Made by a program: the position numbers and the translations under genes
Source: Paguma larvata
Lineage: Eukaryota; Chordata; Mammalia; Carnivora; Viverridae
Assembly (NCBI GenBank): GCA_030068075.1
Contig: CM057823.1
Coordinates: 13,116,485 to 13,180,484 of the forward strand
DNA length: 64,000 nucleotides
Direction of reading: 5' to 3'
Shown here: piece after piece, positions 10,869 to 21,846 of the stretch
Layout: every line of letters begins with the position of its first letter
How positions within the stretch are numbered: the first letter of the stretch is position 1
The notes under the pieces: generated by a model
What the model saw: only the letters and a program-made list of their open reading frames with translations
The model's database searches: none
What the model was told of the DNA's origin: nothing

Positions 10869-11620
10869 GACATGTTCCCCCCTCTCACCCAATGGAGTCG
10901 CAAGCCCTTAGACACTTCACTTCCTGGTTCTTCTTCCCCTCTTCATATCTAGGGCTTATTTTCGTGCGGTTTGCAATGAGCATGCGCCAAAGAACAAAAG
11001 GAGAAGGGACTGAGAGTCTTTGCGTTACCTCAAGGAATGTACATTTGTTTCTTTTTGTTTGCTTTGTTTTTTGTTTTTTTAAAATATCAATTTATTGTCA
11101 AATTGGTTTCCATACAATACCCAGTGCTCATCCCAACAAGGGCCCTCCTCAGTGCCCGTCACCCTCTCTCCCCCTTCCCATACCCCCCTCAACCCTCAGT
11201 TTGTTCTTAGTATTTAAGAGTCTCTTAGGTACATTTGTTTCAATCAGACTATGTTTTGCCTTACATGGGCATAGGCGTCGCCCCGCAGGGCCTTAACCTC
11301 TGTAGTACTCAGCCAATGAGGAACCAGGGGAGGGACTTGAACGCTAGGAAGTAGATTGTCTGCTGTAACTGCGCCGGAATATGCCTGTCTGTCAGACACC
11401 TGCTCTTGCAAGAAGGTTGATTAAGGCCTCCCTTCGCTGTGCTCCGAGTGTCCACGTACCTCCTTTGGTTGGGTTGGTGGGCTTACTCCTCACATCATGG
11501 CTTTGTAAATTATTTCCCATGATCTCTTACTTGCGGCAAATGAAGTTTCCTTTGAGTGACAACTCACCTGGAATAATCTCTATCTGAAACTCACCAAGGA
11601 GTGAAGTCACATTGGTTCAG
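10869..11620 (+). mobile_element. possible ERV-type LTR, interrupted by an L1
   Basis: Upstream lies a 'ccaaataaaacc' polyadenylation-like motif. After the L1 interruption comes a stretch from the 'gccttcgctgtgctccgagtg' type words (about 11428-11450) to 'tcctttggttgggttggtggg', which resembles the R-U5 part of class I LTRs. Boundaries are uncertain, no second LTR or internal region is visible, and no library search was possible. Confidence 0.35.
11051..11228 (-). mobile_element. L1 3'-end insertion, severely 5'-truncated
   Basis: The complement of the carnivore L1 3' UTR (tcaatttattgtcaaattgg, cccagtgctcatcccaac, ctcagtttgttcttagtatt). The exact 12-bp target-site duplication gtacatttgttt lies at 11039-11050 and 11229-11240. 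Confidence 0.93.
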
Positions 11621-11668
11621 CTACAACATAGATAGTCCCCGGGTTCTGGCATTTAAAAACCTAGTCTT

Positions 11669-11880
11669 TGGGGTACCTGGGTGGCTCAGTTGGTTGAGCA
11701 TCTGAGTTTAGATATTGCCTCGGGTCATGATCTCACGGTTTGTAAGTTCCAGCCCTGCGTTGGGCTTCACCCTGACAGCGTAGAGCCTGCTTGGGATTCT
11801 CCATCTTCTGTCTCTCTGCCTTCTGTCTCTTGCCCACTTATTCTGTCTCTCTCCCTGAATTAAAAAATAAATAAATACAT
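11669..11880 (+). mobile_element. CAN-SINE
   Basis: The head (gtacctgggtggctcagttg), CT-rich body and AAAAAATAAATAAATA tail are all present. Flanking duplications are not clear. Confidence 0.92.
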
Positions 11881-12528
11881 AAAATCCCAGTTTGATGTGG
11901 GAAACAAAGGCAAAAGAAAAAATTAGATTTCCTTGTTACTTAGAGCTCATTGACAAGTCCTTGAAACAGGTAGAGAGACCTTCCTCTGGGAAGGTCCGTA
12001 GACACGTCCCCTACTTCGCCATTAGAAATGCATTCAGCTCATTTTCTAAGCAGCCCTGATGATCTCTCCCTCTGCCTTTCTAGCGCAAGATGACGTAGCG
12101 TACACTCTTATTCTAGTACTTACGCCGCCCAAGCTCAGGGAACATATGTCAAGTTCCCTGACTGGTTCTCTTAAATTGCTTCTCCCTTGGCTTGAGGAAG
12201 GAGGAAGCAGCTTCTTTTCCCACCCTTGGAGGGGGAAATGCCAAAGTGCTCCAGCAACTCTCTTCAAAGGGTTACCTTCTGTACTCGCTGATCCTCCACG
12301 TTTTCCTCCTACAGGTAGGAAGTGGGGTGTGTTTAATAGATGTGACTTAGCACCACATTTAGGACAAGGGGACAGAAATTGGCACCTATAGTATTATTCT
12401 CGGTTTTGGGGACCTCAATCGAGATTGAAAGAGTCCCATTTATCATTAGTGTAGTAAGGTCTCATTTTTACCAAAAAGCATTTTAAAAATTACTTAGACA
12501 TATCTAGTTAATATTTTGATATATAGTT
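11881..12528. other. unannotated spacer
   Basis: Nothing recognised. A 110-codon plus-strand ORF at 12059-12391 has no domain I know and is overlapped by an opposite-strand ORF; I do not call it a gene. Confidence 0.4.
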
Positions 12529-12607
12529 ATAATGGGCTGCATTTTGTTCCATCGAAATTCATGTGTTAACGTCCTAACTCCAGGTGTCTCAGAATGTAAC
12601 TGTATTT

Positions 12608-12819
12608 TCTTAAAAAATGTTTTTATTTATTTCCGAGAGACACAGAGGCACAGCATGAACAGGGGAAGGGCAGAGAGAGGAGACACAGAATCGGAAGCAG
12701 GCTCCAGGCTCCGCGAGCCGTCAGCACAGAGCCTGATGTGGGGCTCGAACTCACAGACCGTGAGATCATGACCTGAGCTGAAGTCGGCCGCCCAACCGAC
12801 TGAGCCACCCAGGCGCCCC
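12608..12819 (-). mobile_element. CAN-SINE within MaLR LTR
   Basis: Reversed long form with the exact 13-bp target-site duplication tgtaactgtattt at 12595-12607 and 12820-12832. Confidence 0.95.
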
Positions 12820-13081
12820 TGTAACTGTATTTAGAGGTGGGGCCTTTAAAGAAGTAATAAAGATTAAGTGAGGTCATAGCATGGATCGTAGTCCAATATG
12901 ACTAGTACCCTTATAAGAAGGGGTGATTGGGACACAGACAACACAGACTGAGGGATGACACGGTGAGGAAGAAAGTGGCTTTCTGCAAGCCAAGGAGAGG
13001 CCAAAGAAGAAACCAACCTTGCTGACAACTTGAAATTGGACCAGCCTCCAGAACTGTGAGAAAATAAATTTCTGTTGTTTT

Positions 13082-13442
13082 TATTTTATTTTTTTAAGTA
13101 AGCTCTGTGCTCAACATGGGGCTTGAACTCATGACCCTGAGATTAAGAGTCACATGCTCTGGGGCACCTGGGTGGCACAGTTGGTTGAGCATCCAACTTC
13201 GGCTCAGGTCATGATCTCCCAGTTTGTGAGTTCAGGCCCCACATCGGGCTCGCTGCTGTCAGCCCGTCAGGGCAGAGCCCACTTCGGATCCTCTGTCTCC
13301 CTCTCTCTGCCCCTCCCCTCCCCCCCAAAAAAAGAGTCGCATGCTTGCTCTCCTTTCTTGTGCCCTCCTCCTCACCACCACCCCCCTACCCTTCGAAAAA
13401 AAGAGTTGCGTGCTCTGCTGACTGAGCCAGACAGGCACCCTG
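13082..13442 (-). mobile_element. short CAN-SINE split by another SINE
   Basis: Reversed short form from 'tttttaagtaagctctgtgc' to the head complement 'gactgagccagacaggcaccc' near 13421-13441. The plus-strand SINE at 13161-13333 is inserted in it. The junction word aagagtcacatgct (13145) recurs in altered form near 13331 and 13399, so this interval also carries a secondary duplication. Confidence 0.8.
13161..13333 (+). mobile_element. CAN-SINE nested in a SINE
   Basis: Plus-oriented head (ggggcacctgggtggcacag), body ending cctccccccc, then a short A7 tail. The flanking words aagagtcacatgct and aagagtcgcatgct are near-identical duplications of the host SINE. Confidence 0.88.
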
Positions 13443-13509
13443 AAGTTTCCGTTGTTGAAGCCACCCAATTGGTGGTACTTTGTTATGGCGGCCTGAGCAA
13501 ACTAATACA

Positions 13510-14130
13510 AAAACCTCCCAACTTTCTCTACATATACGTATGTATGTATTTATATACGTGTACTTACATATTCTCAGAAAATTAGGATTATACTCATTTG
13601 TATTTTCTAGTCTTCTTATGATTAACAATATATTGTAAAATGTTGTTATGTCTGCATTTTTTACAAGGTGATTTTTTTTTTAACATTTATTTATTTTTGA
13701 GAGACAGAGCATGAACAGAGGAGGGGTGAGAGAGAGGGAGACACAGAATCTGAAGCAGGCTCCAGGCTCTGAGCTGTCAGCACCGAGCCCGACGCGGGGC
13801 TCAAACCCACAAACCGTGAGATCATGACCTGAGCCGAAGTCGGACGTTTAACCGACTGAGCCACCCAGGCGCCCCTACAAGGTGATTTTTAATAACTGCC
13901 TAATACATTCATGACTTAATCATCTGCTATGTGATTTTTAACATTTAAAATTTTTTTTACTGCTATAAATACTAAGGTGATGATTATCTTCTATCTCTGA
14001 TTAATTCCCTAGGCTTACTATTCAGGGATTTAATAGGTTAAATAGTATGCATACTTGGCTTTTAATATTTATCACCAAAGTACATTTGAGTATTTCTTTA
14101 GTTTTTTCTTTTGATTTTTTTTAATGCTTT
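13510..14130 (-). mobile_element. old L1 fragment (probable)
   Basis: AT-rich diverged sequence. The piece after the SINE cluster (tttgtaccaatttatactcctacc, 14678) seems to continue it. Assignment rests on general similarity to reversed L1 3' regions. Confidence 0.5.
13677..13875 (-). mobile_element. CAN-SINE
   Basis: Reversed long form with low divergence; exact 15-bp target-site duplication tacaaggtgattttt at 13662-13676 and 13876-13890. Confidence 0.96.
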
Positions 14131-14352
14131 TTAATGTTTATTTATTTTTGAGAGAGAGAGAGAGAGAAAGAAAGAGAGAGAGAGCCTGAGCAGGGGAGGG
14201 GCAGGCAGAGAGAGGAGACACAGAATCTGAAGCAGGCTCCAGGCTCTGAGCTGTCAGCACAGAGGCTGACATGGGGCTCGAATTCGTGAACGGTGAGATC
14301 ATGACCTGAGCTGAAGTCAGATACTTAACCAGCTGAGCCACCCAGGCGCCCC
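14131..14352 (-). mobile_element. CAN-SINE (cluster member 1)
   Basis: Reversed long form with an expanded GAGA tract at 14151-14184. The flanking words ttaatgcttttt and ttaatgttttttt form an imperfect duplication. Confidence 0.92.
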
Positions 14353-14365
14353 TTAATGTTTTTTT

Positions 14366-14563
14366 ACGTTTTTATTTATTTATTTATTTTGAGGGGGACA
14401 GAGAGCATGAGCAGGAGAGGGGCAGAGAAAGAGCGAGAATCCCAAGCAGGATCCGCACCATCAGCACAGAGCCTAACGCGGCGATCAAACTCGCCTCACA
14501 GACCTCAAGATCATGATCTGAGCTGAAGCAGAAGCTTAACTGACTCAGCACCCAGGCGCCCCC
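14366..14563 (-). mobile_element. CAN-SINE (cluster member 2)
   Basis: Reversed copy with more substitutions than its neighbour; it ends with actcagcacccaggcgcccc. Confidence 0.9.
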
Positions 14564-14564
14564 T

Positions 14565-14667
14565 CTTTTTTTTTTTAAAGTAAACTCCACACCCAACATT
14601 CGGTTTGAACTCGTGACCCTGAGATCAAGTGTCACATGGTCTACCAACTGAGCCAGCCAGGTGCCCC
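14565..14667 (-). mobile_element. short old-type CAN-SINE (cluster member 3)
   Basis: Reversed short form, tttttaaagtaaactccacac through gagccagccaggtgcccc. Confidence 0.88.
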
Positions 14668-14709
14668 GCATTTGAGAATGTTTGTACCAATTTATACTCC
14701 TACCAAAAA

Positions 14710-14770
14710 TCATGACCTGAGCTGAAATCAAGAGTCAGATGATTCACCAACTGAGCCACCCAGGCGCCCC
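14710..14770 (-). mobile_element. CAN-SINE head fragment (cluster member 4)
   Basis: Only the reversed tRNA-like head is present (catgacctgagctgaaatca through gccacccaggcgcccc). Confidence 0.88.
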
Positions 14771-14796
14771 CATTTTCCTGTCTTTAAAATAATGAA

Positions 14797-15013
14797 CAGG
14801 TGCCTGGGTGGCTTGGCTGGTTAAGCGTCTGACTTAGGCTCATGTCATTATCTCATGGTTTGTGAGTTCCGACCCTGAGTCAGGCTCTGTGCTGACAGCT
14901 TGGAGCCTGGAGCCTGCTTCAGATTCTGTGTGTCCCTCTCTCTCTGTCCCTCCCCAACTCATGTTCTGTCTCTGTCTCTCTCAAAAATAAACATTGAAAA
15001 AAATAAAAATAAT
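14797..15013 (+). mobile_element. CAN-SINE (cluster member 5)
   Basis: Plus-oriented long form with 'ggagcctggagcctgcttcag' and a CT-rich body. It faces the other members of the cluster. Confidence 0.93.
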
Positions 15014-15165
15014 TATCATAAAGGGTATAAAGCATAACAAAATGTCTGCGTATGCATCATGAAAAGTTAAAAAAACGAAAGATTGAGAATCCAATTGAAG
15101 TCCTTTTTTGTATCCTTCTTTTGGATTCTCTCCACTTTATCATTTCAGGAGAGATTTTATATTTT

Positions 15166-15378
15166 TTTAAAGATTTTTTTTTCTCAATGTGTATTTATTT
15201 TTGAGAGAGAAAGAGAGCAGGGGAGGGGCAGAGAGAGAGACACACACAGAATCCGAAGCAGGCTCCATGCTCTGAGCTGTCAGCACAGAGCCCGACGCGG
15301 GGCTTGAACTCACGAACCTCGAGATCATGACCTGAGCTGGAGTTGGACACTCAACTGACTGAGCCACCCAGGCGCCCT
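15166..15378 (-). mobile_element. CAN-SINE (cluster member 6)
   Basis: Reversed long form. The near-exact duplication gagattttatatttt / gaggttttatatttt lies at 15151-15165 and 15379-15393. Confidence 0.95.
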
Positions 15379-15393
15379 GAGGTTTTATATTTT

Positions 15394-15890
15394 AATGTCA
15401 CAGTTTATTTATTCCAAAACAGCATGTTGCATTTGGGGCATGTTTTAAACCTTTATAAAGATGATATTATCGTCTAGTATTCTTTTGTAACCTGAATTTT
15501 CATTCACAAATCCTTGTCAAGTTCACCCTTCTTTTTCACGGCTGTGTAGAGTTCCATAGTGTGAATGTACCACAATTTTCCCCCAAGTATTTGTCATGAA
15601 TAATCAGTGATGGGCATGCGTACGTGTGTAAACAAGTTTCCTTGAGCGCATGTATGAGGGTTTCCCTAGGATATGTGCGCAGAGTCGTTTGGTTACATTT
15701 ACATATCTCCAATTTTGCTAGGTGTTGTCAAATATTCCTATAGGTTCTCCGCAGTGGTTGGACCAGCAGACACTTACACTCGCAGCATTTGGGGGTTTAA
15801 TTTGCCCCGTGACCTTTCCAGTGGCGGATATTGTCAAGATTTACAATTTTTCTGATCTGATGGGTGGTGACAGTACTTTAAAAAACTTTT
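15394..15890 (-). mobile_element. old L1 fragment
   Basis: Reversed, diverged L1 ORF2/3' sequence; words such as 'acggctgtgtagagttccatagtgtg' and the 'gttctccgcagtggttg' stretch are typical. Non-coding. Confidence 0.65.
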
Positions 15891-15901
15891 TTTTTTTTAA
15901 A

Positions 15902-16560
15902 TAGTCTGACTTACAGAACATTGCAAAAAAATAATACAGAGGGGCACATGGGTGGCTCGGTCGGTTAAGTGTCCGACTTCAGCTCAGTTCATGATCTCAT
16001 GGTTTGTGGGTTCAAGCTCCGCACTGGGTTCCAAGCTGATAGCTCAGAGCTCGAAACCTGCTTCAGATTCTGTGTCTCCCTCGCTCTCTGCCCCTCCCCC
16101 ACTTGCACTCTGTCTCTCTCTCTCTCAAAAATAAACATTAAAAAAATACTCATTTTCACATGGATACTTTTTACCCAGCTTTCCCTAATGGTAACAATTT
16201 ACATAACCGTAGCACAATTACAAAATCAAGGAATTAATATCAGTACAATGTGATTAACTACTAAGCCATGACCTTATTCAAATGTCGCCAATTCTCCGCC
16301 TAGGTCATTGTTCTACTCCAGATCCCACGCAGATTCCCGTTTACATTTAGTTGTTGTGTCTCCATCGTCTCTTTCCATCTGCGACAGTTCCTCAGTTTTT
16401 CCTCGTCTTTCATGACCTTGAGGGAGCTTGCCTTTCATGAATTTTGATGAGTACCAGTTGTTTCATAGAATGTCTCTCAAATTGGGTTTATCTGATGTTT
16501 TATGATTTGATGGAGGCTAAAACCATACTTTCATTCTAGATTAAAATGGTTTGAAGGATA
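15902..16560 (-). mobile_element. old L1 3' fragment, interrupted by a SINE
   Basis: Both flanks of the SINE read as the same old reversed L1 3' sequence ('ttgcaaaaaaataatacaga', then 'cccagctttccctaatggtaac', 'catgaccttattcaaatgtcgcc' and 'cgacagttcctcagtttttcc'). Confidence 0.65.
15941..16147 (+). mobile_element. CAN-SINE within L1
   Basis: Plus-oriented long form, ggggcacatgggtggctcgg to aataaacattaaaaaaa. Confidence 0.93.
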
Positions 16561-16935
16561 ATCGCGCTTAATTATGAAGAACCTTGCCCTCTGTGGGTAG
16601 AGCTGTATTTACCGCAGATGATGTATTTTGGAGTAGGGGGCCTGGACTCATGTGAGGGGACCTCGTAAGTCCCCTCATGAGGGATTCAAGAGTCCCTCCT
16701 ATCCAGGGGAAGAAAAGGGCTACCTGCAACCTGGCACAGTCAGAGCTAGGGAGAGACTTCGGGCAAGTGTGTGGCTAAGAGATTGCAGAAGACAGTGAAT
16801 ACAACGTTCAGTTTTGTTTTTGTTTTCTTTTTTGGGGGGGCGGTGAGGGTTGTGTAGTAATTCCTCTTTTCCTCAGGCGTTTGGTAAATGATTTGTTTAA
16901 AGTTAAAGCCTGATTTTATTTTTATATTTTGTTTG
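16561..16935. other. unannotated spacer
   Basis: Nothing recognised except a short G8 run near 16834-16841. Confidence 0.4.
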
Positions 16936-17135
16936 TTTTTTTAATGTTTATTTTTGAGAGAGGGAGAGAGAGGGAATGGGGCAGGGGCAGAGAGAGGGTG
17001 ACACAGAATCTGAAGCAGGCTCCAGGCTCCAAGCTGATAGCACAGAGCCTGAATTGGGGCTTGAACTCACGAACTGTGAGATCATGACCTGAGCCAAATT
17101 CAGATGCTTAACTGACTGAGCCATCCAGGCACCCC
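16936..17135 (-). mobile_element. CAN-SINE
   Basis: Reversed long form ending gactgagccatccaggcacccc. Confidence 0.93.
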
Positions 17136-17179
17136 TAAAGCTATAATCTTTAGCTTTACTAAAAGGTTATACTTTTTAT

Positions 17180-17390
17180 TGAAAAAATTTTTTAATGTTT
17201 ATTTATTTTTGAGAGAGACAAAGCATGAGCAGGGGAGGAGCAGAGAGAGAGGGAGACACAGAATTTGAAGCAGGCTCCAGGCTCTGAGTTGTCAGCACAG
17301 AACCTGACACAAGGCTAGAGCTCACGAACTGCAAGATCATGACCTGAGCCGAAGTTGGATGCTTAACCAACTGAGCCGCCCAGGTGCCCC
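17180..17390 (-). mobile_element. CAN-SINE
   Basis: Reversed long form. The word agcctgatttta occurs at 16907-16918 and 17392-17403, so it brackets both this SINE and the one at 16936-17135. Confidence 0.93.
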
Positions 17391-17692
17391 TAGCCTGATT
17401 TTAGATGTGCAGGATCAAGGGAGAGGGTCTTATCCATGGTTGGTGTGCAGGCTATAGGGAGAAGGGAAAATGTAGTTAGAAAGTGGTAAAAGGCGGCTGC
17501 AGGGAAGTGGAAGCCAGTTCAGTGCCAGAGTCTGGCTAAGGTACATGCATGTAAGCATTCCTGGGATTCCCAGAAATACTTAGGAAAACAAACATGAAAA
17601 TAAGAACATTAACTGTCACACATGTTGGGGGCTTGAATAGTTCATTACCACTCTAGCTCAAGATCAATCACCATTTTCTTTCTCTTCTTTTT

Positions 17693-17790
17693 CTTTTTTT
17701 AAGTAATCTCTATACTCAACATGGGTTCAAATGCACAAACCTAAGATCAAGAATCATATGCTATACTGACTGAGGCAGCCAGGTGCCCCA
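17693..17790 (-). mobile_element. short old-type CAN-SINE
   Basis: Reversed short form, tttttaagtaatctctatac through ggcagccaggtgcccc. 'ccattttcttt' words flank it as an imperfect duplication. Confidence 0.85.
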
Positions 17791-17931
17791 ACAACCATTT
17801 TCTTTGTGAAGTACAGCTACTTGGTAGATACAATGTGACACGTCCGTACTCCAAGAAACTTTTGCTTGTTCTCACCTCACCTATTTTATTTATTTTCTAG
17901 TCTGGTGTCTGATTCCAAAAATGTCTGTGAA

Positions 17932-17989
17932 ATGAATCAGTGCATATGGTGGGCTAGGAAATGAATCAGTGCATATGGTGGGCTAGGAA
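17932..17989 (+). repeat. 29-bp perfect tandem duplication
   Basis: The 29-bp unit beginning atgaatcagtgcatatggtg occurs twice back to back (17932-17960, 17961-17989) without mismatch. Confidence 0.97.
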
Positions 17990-19284
17990 TCCGAAGTATC
18001 ATGGAAGATGTGTAATACCAGCTATAGCTTTTGCCTTCCTTTCTATCTGAGCAGACAGCAGGTTTCAGGTTCATGGGCACAGGACAGGGTGTCACAGGGA
18101 GGAGAAAATGCTGTGGGAAAAGGTTCACCCATAGTAAGATTATACTAGGAGTCTTCGAATCAAACTCACTGTGATATGAGGTAGAGCCTCTGAGGAAAAG
18201 TAGTAGTGGTCTTGGGTAATCTAATTGGATTTGGGTGCAAAATATGTAAAATGTTCGGTAACGTAATCTCCTCGGCCTGATTTTGTACACCACTTGGTAT
18301 GGTCTTTTGGATGGTGTCGGTTCTCCAAACTGTAAACATGGAGACTTCTTTGTTGTTAACTGTTTCCTCGGTGGTATATTCTGTGGATTTGTTTTCTTAC
18401 CGAACTCTTTGCTCTTCCCTGCCTAGGAACCCCTGGGCTAGCCCATCAGCTGCTCCTGCTTGTGCAGCCTGACTACAGGCAGAAGCCGCGTTTTCAGTAA
18501 GGGATTAAAAAAAGACGTGAGACCGAGTAGGGTTCCTTGGTGGCTGGTCTTCTGGACTTGGGCCTTCCCACATCCGCTACTTCAGGAAACTCGTGCTCCA
18601 CCCCTGACTGGAAGGTGTGAGCTGGGGACGGGAGTGTATTTGGAGATGCTTAATGGTCTGCATCCTTGGCTGCTCCCACCGCAGAGCCCTCAGCAAGCTC
18701 TCAGGAAACTGCTGCCTCTCCGAGCCCTCTCCTGCCTCTGGACGCCACCACTTGTGGTGATGAAGGCCTCCTTGTCACAGATCCTGTATTTTATGTGGTG
18801 TCTTCCCATGTGCTTGCTGCCTGTGTTTCAGGCTGCAGTTTCCTCTTCAATTTGATCACGTTTTCATTCTCAGGGGTTTCTTAGTTTCAGATCCACCAAA
18901 ACTTTCCCTTCTCCTTTCAAGTTTGGCAATGTAGCTCCCTATTCTTATATATAAAAAAAAAGTGTATCATTTTTCAGGTTTGGTGCAGGAGTGGGGGTAG
19001 GGCAGATCGCATACACTTAATCCACCAGAAGCACAGGTCATGGCAGCCTGCAGTGTTTATTAGATAACCAACAGGTCTTCATGACTACCTTGAACTACTG
19101 CAATGAATGACTGGGAACCAGGGAGATAGAGCATTTCCAAGAGATATTATGAGGCTGACAGGGGGGACTCCTGTTAGCAATCTATTCTATTAAGATTGGA
19201 TTATTAAAATGTTTTGTTTTTCAGTTTGTCTACTTACATAAGAGGGAACTGCTTCGCGGTACGGAGAACTGGTAAGAAACAGTA
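17990..19284. other. unannotated intergenic stretch
   Basis: No recognised repeat or gene. The block at 18420-18900 is less AT-rich and holds a 131-codon plus-strand ORF (18460-18855), but no domain is visible and a second plus frame is also open there. I treat both as unsupported. Confidence 0.4.
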
Positions 19285-19289
19285 ATAGT

Positions 19290-19455
19290 GCCTGACATCA
19301 GCTGTGAGTGAGCCCTCTGTATGTCACATTTAAACGCCACCACCACTTTATGAAGTAGGTAACTATTATTATCTTCATTTTGCAGATGTGGAACTGAGAC
19401 ATGGAGAGACAAAATAACTCACTTACAGTTGCACCTCTAGTACAAGAAAGAGCTA
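19290..19455 (+). mobile_element. MIR (ancient mammalian SINE), probable
   Basis: 'attattatcttcattttgca', 'gatgtggaactgagacatgg' and 'agagctagtagcac' follow the MIR core order (fraction of cells, 'gaggaaactgaggca'-like, then 'agctagtaag'-like). Confidence 0.7.
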
Positions 19456-20370
19456 GTAGCACAGGTAGGGTGTACGCCAGAGCTCCCGGTGTAACCACTA
19501 TGCCAAGATGTGTGCCACAACGTGGACCCTCAGGAGTTTATAAAGTGGTTACAAGGTTCCAGGGTCAATACTATTGTTTTGTCTGGTAAAGGTTTGAAAC
19601 AAGGCAAGCGCTGTCACTGCCGGGTAACAAATGGATATGAAGAACCAGGAGTTTGGACACACGGTCTAGACTTTACTGTTTTCAACTCTCCCTCACTACT
19701 TCGCCCTCCACCCTCTGACAGGACCATCAAAAACTTGGTAGTCGCCCTTGACTCCTCTCTTTTTCCCACGCGGTTCATCAGCAAATCTTCTTGGTCATTC
19801 CTTTAAAATTGAATCTCAACGCCTCTTACGTCTCCGCTGTATCTGGGATCCAGAGTGAGGGTGTCCGAACCAAGGAGCACCCGGCATCATCTCTGCTGCC
19901 CCTGATTCCCAGGAAGCTTGGGAGCCAACACCAATGCTGCTCAGAGAAAGGCTCATCTTGCCAATACCCTGCCCGCCAGCAGAGGATGGGCCAAAGCGGG
20001 ACAGAAAAATTACCCTCTACCTCCCTTTTGCTTCCCAAATCTTTTCCTCCTGTGAACCCCCATACTTTCCCTTTGGCATGTATAGGAATGGATAGGAACC
20101 AGCTTCCTTTGAAACCTTCTTATCTCACTAGATTACTAGTTCAGAGAGCGCCTGTATTCCTATTTTTTTCCTGTCCCCCAATATTACCCAGAATGCTGTC
20201 ATGTAGTATGTAACTGTTGTTGGGAAAGAAGACCTTTTCTAGATAAAAAGCTTGATCCTAACACAGAGTTTCAGCAGAAGTATCTCAGTGACAGAGCCAA
20301 GGTAGAAGTATAGACCATTTCCACCTAATCAGATGGACACTTTTCAGTGTCTGGAAGGTGTTTTGTAAAA
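19456..20370. other. unannotated intergenic stretch
   Basis: No support for a gene. ORFs at 19510-19806 (98 codons) and 19791-20213 (140 codons) have no recognisable domains. Confidence 0.4.
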
Positions 20371-20373
20371 CAC

Positions 20374-20430
20374 ACACACATACATGTATGTGTGTATGCG
20401 TGCGTGTCCCCACCATATATATATGTATTT
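20374..20430. repeat. CA/TG self-complementary microsatellite
   Basis: cacacacacatacatgtatg, then tgtgtatgcgtgcgtgt, then atatatatatg; seeds and folds on itself. Confidence 0.85.
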
Positions 20431-20525
20431 TTTTTAAGTAGGCTCTATGCCCAACATGGGGCTCAAACTTACGACCTTGAGATCGAGAGTCACAATCTCG
20501 ACCAACTAACCCAGCCAGACGCCTC
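20431..20525 (-). mobile_element. short old-type CAN-SINE
   Basis: Reversed short form: tttttttaagtaggctctatg, catggggctcaaacttacgac and ccagccagacgcctc. Confidence 0.85.
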
Positions 20526-21831
20526 TGTAATAATCTTTTTTAAAACACTTAAGCACTGGATTGTGAACAGAATTACCAGGCCATTTGTGGTTGCACATGA
20601 CAAATGTCATTTCTAACATGGAGTATGGCTCAAAACCATGTTTGTTTTATTCCTTGGGAGACTACTACCCTTTTCTTCACTGCTATACTCATTAACTGGG
20701 TATTCGAGTGGATTCTCACCTATATTTTGGAAGTTGATGATTTAGACCATGACAAAAGTGAATTAAAATCCATCCATCTTAATTTTAATAATCCTAGGCA
20801 GTTTTCCAACCGTGAACACTTTTAGAGACAATCCTCAAATGTTCTATGTAAGTATATCCAGCTTTCAGGAAAACATCTGTTCTATTTTGGAGGTTTGCAA
20901 ATCTACACAAGTTCACTGACTTCTATGTCATAACTATATTTACATGTTACAGAATACATTGATCAGCCAAAAGAGAAAAAGATACATGTAATATTAAATG
21001 CCACACTATAAATCGAGATAACGAAATTGTTAAACAGTAATGCTCTACAAACAGATATGGAAATCTGTTTCATTCTTTATTATTCTCTTTGATGGTTTCT
21101 GTGGCTGTGAACTGCAACACTTCTCTTTCACAGTATTAGCCATTCTACTGACTTCTAAAACAAAAATTCTTGATTTTTCCCTGTGAGTACTACCTCTCAA
21201 TACAAACAAGAAAACAACTATCATCGAAAAAGGAATGTTTCATGGTTATAATTTCTCACTTGTGGAAACGCTCTGGAGTTTGATGGTTTTATTTCCTCTG
21301 ATGGGAATTTACAAGCTTAATAATTAATATCTGAATTGTTGTGACTACAGGGCATGGTCCTAAACGCAAGGAGGGATTCAAATAACCTTCAAGAGACCAG
21401 AAGCAAAATATACAGTACAGAGTGTCTGGCAAAAATGAACTGTAAAATAGTCTTTATATCTAGACTTTCTGCAACTGAAAACAAATGGTGAAGGGAGATA
21501 GGAGCCTCAGAAATCAGTTAGAGGCCTACTCAAGTACAAGCAACTCCTCCGGTTCAGAAAGGGGAACTGTAAGGCTTCTCCTGCGGCACAGCAAGTCACG
21601 CCTCCGTGTTCTCAGTCACAACCTCCCAGGGTCTGGTGCACAGTTTACCAGCTACAGTTTTTTAAAAAGCCTTTTCAACAGGAAGAAGACTCATCACAGC
21701 CTGTCATCTGGAGAAGAGGTGGGAGCACCTCGCTAGGTCCACTGAGGTATTGTGTACAGAAACGTTACGTTACTGACTCAGTCCGCTTGGCTACCTCATT
21801 GTTTCCCCTGGCAACTTTCCATTCTTCCTAA
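20526..21831. other. unannotated intergenic stretch
   Basis: AT-rich and unique-looking. No exon or named repeat is supported. Confidence 0.4.
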
Positions 21832-21846
21832 TATACTATAGGTTTA

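Larger units (their letters stand above)
12529..13509 (+). mobile_element. MaLR-type LTR (ERVL-MaLR), broken up by SINEs
   Basis: The start has an 'aaattcatgtgttaacgtcctaact' block, the middle a 'taccctt ataagaag' block. The end reads 'ccagcctccagaactgtgag', 'aaataaatttctgttgttt' and, after interruption, 'gcctgagcaaactaataca'. These are hallmarks of old MaLR LTRs. CAN-SINEs at 12608-12819 and 13082-13442 interrupt it. No coding capacity is seen. Confidence 0.8.

Noticed and set aside
18460..18884. 131- and 72-codon plus-strand ORFs
   Set aside because: Two plus frames are open over the same DNA and neither has a recognisable domain or splice context.
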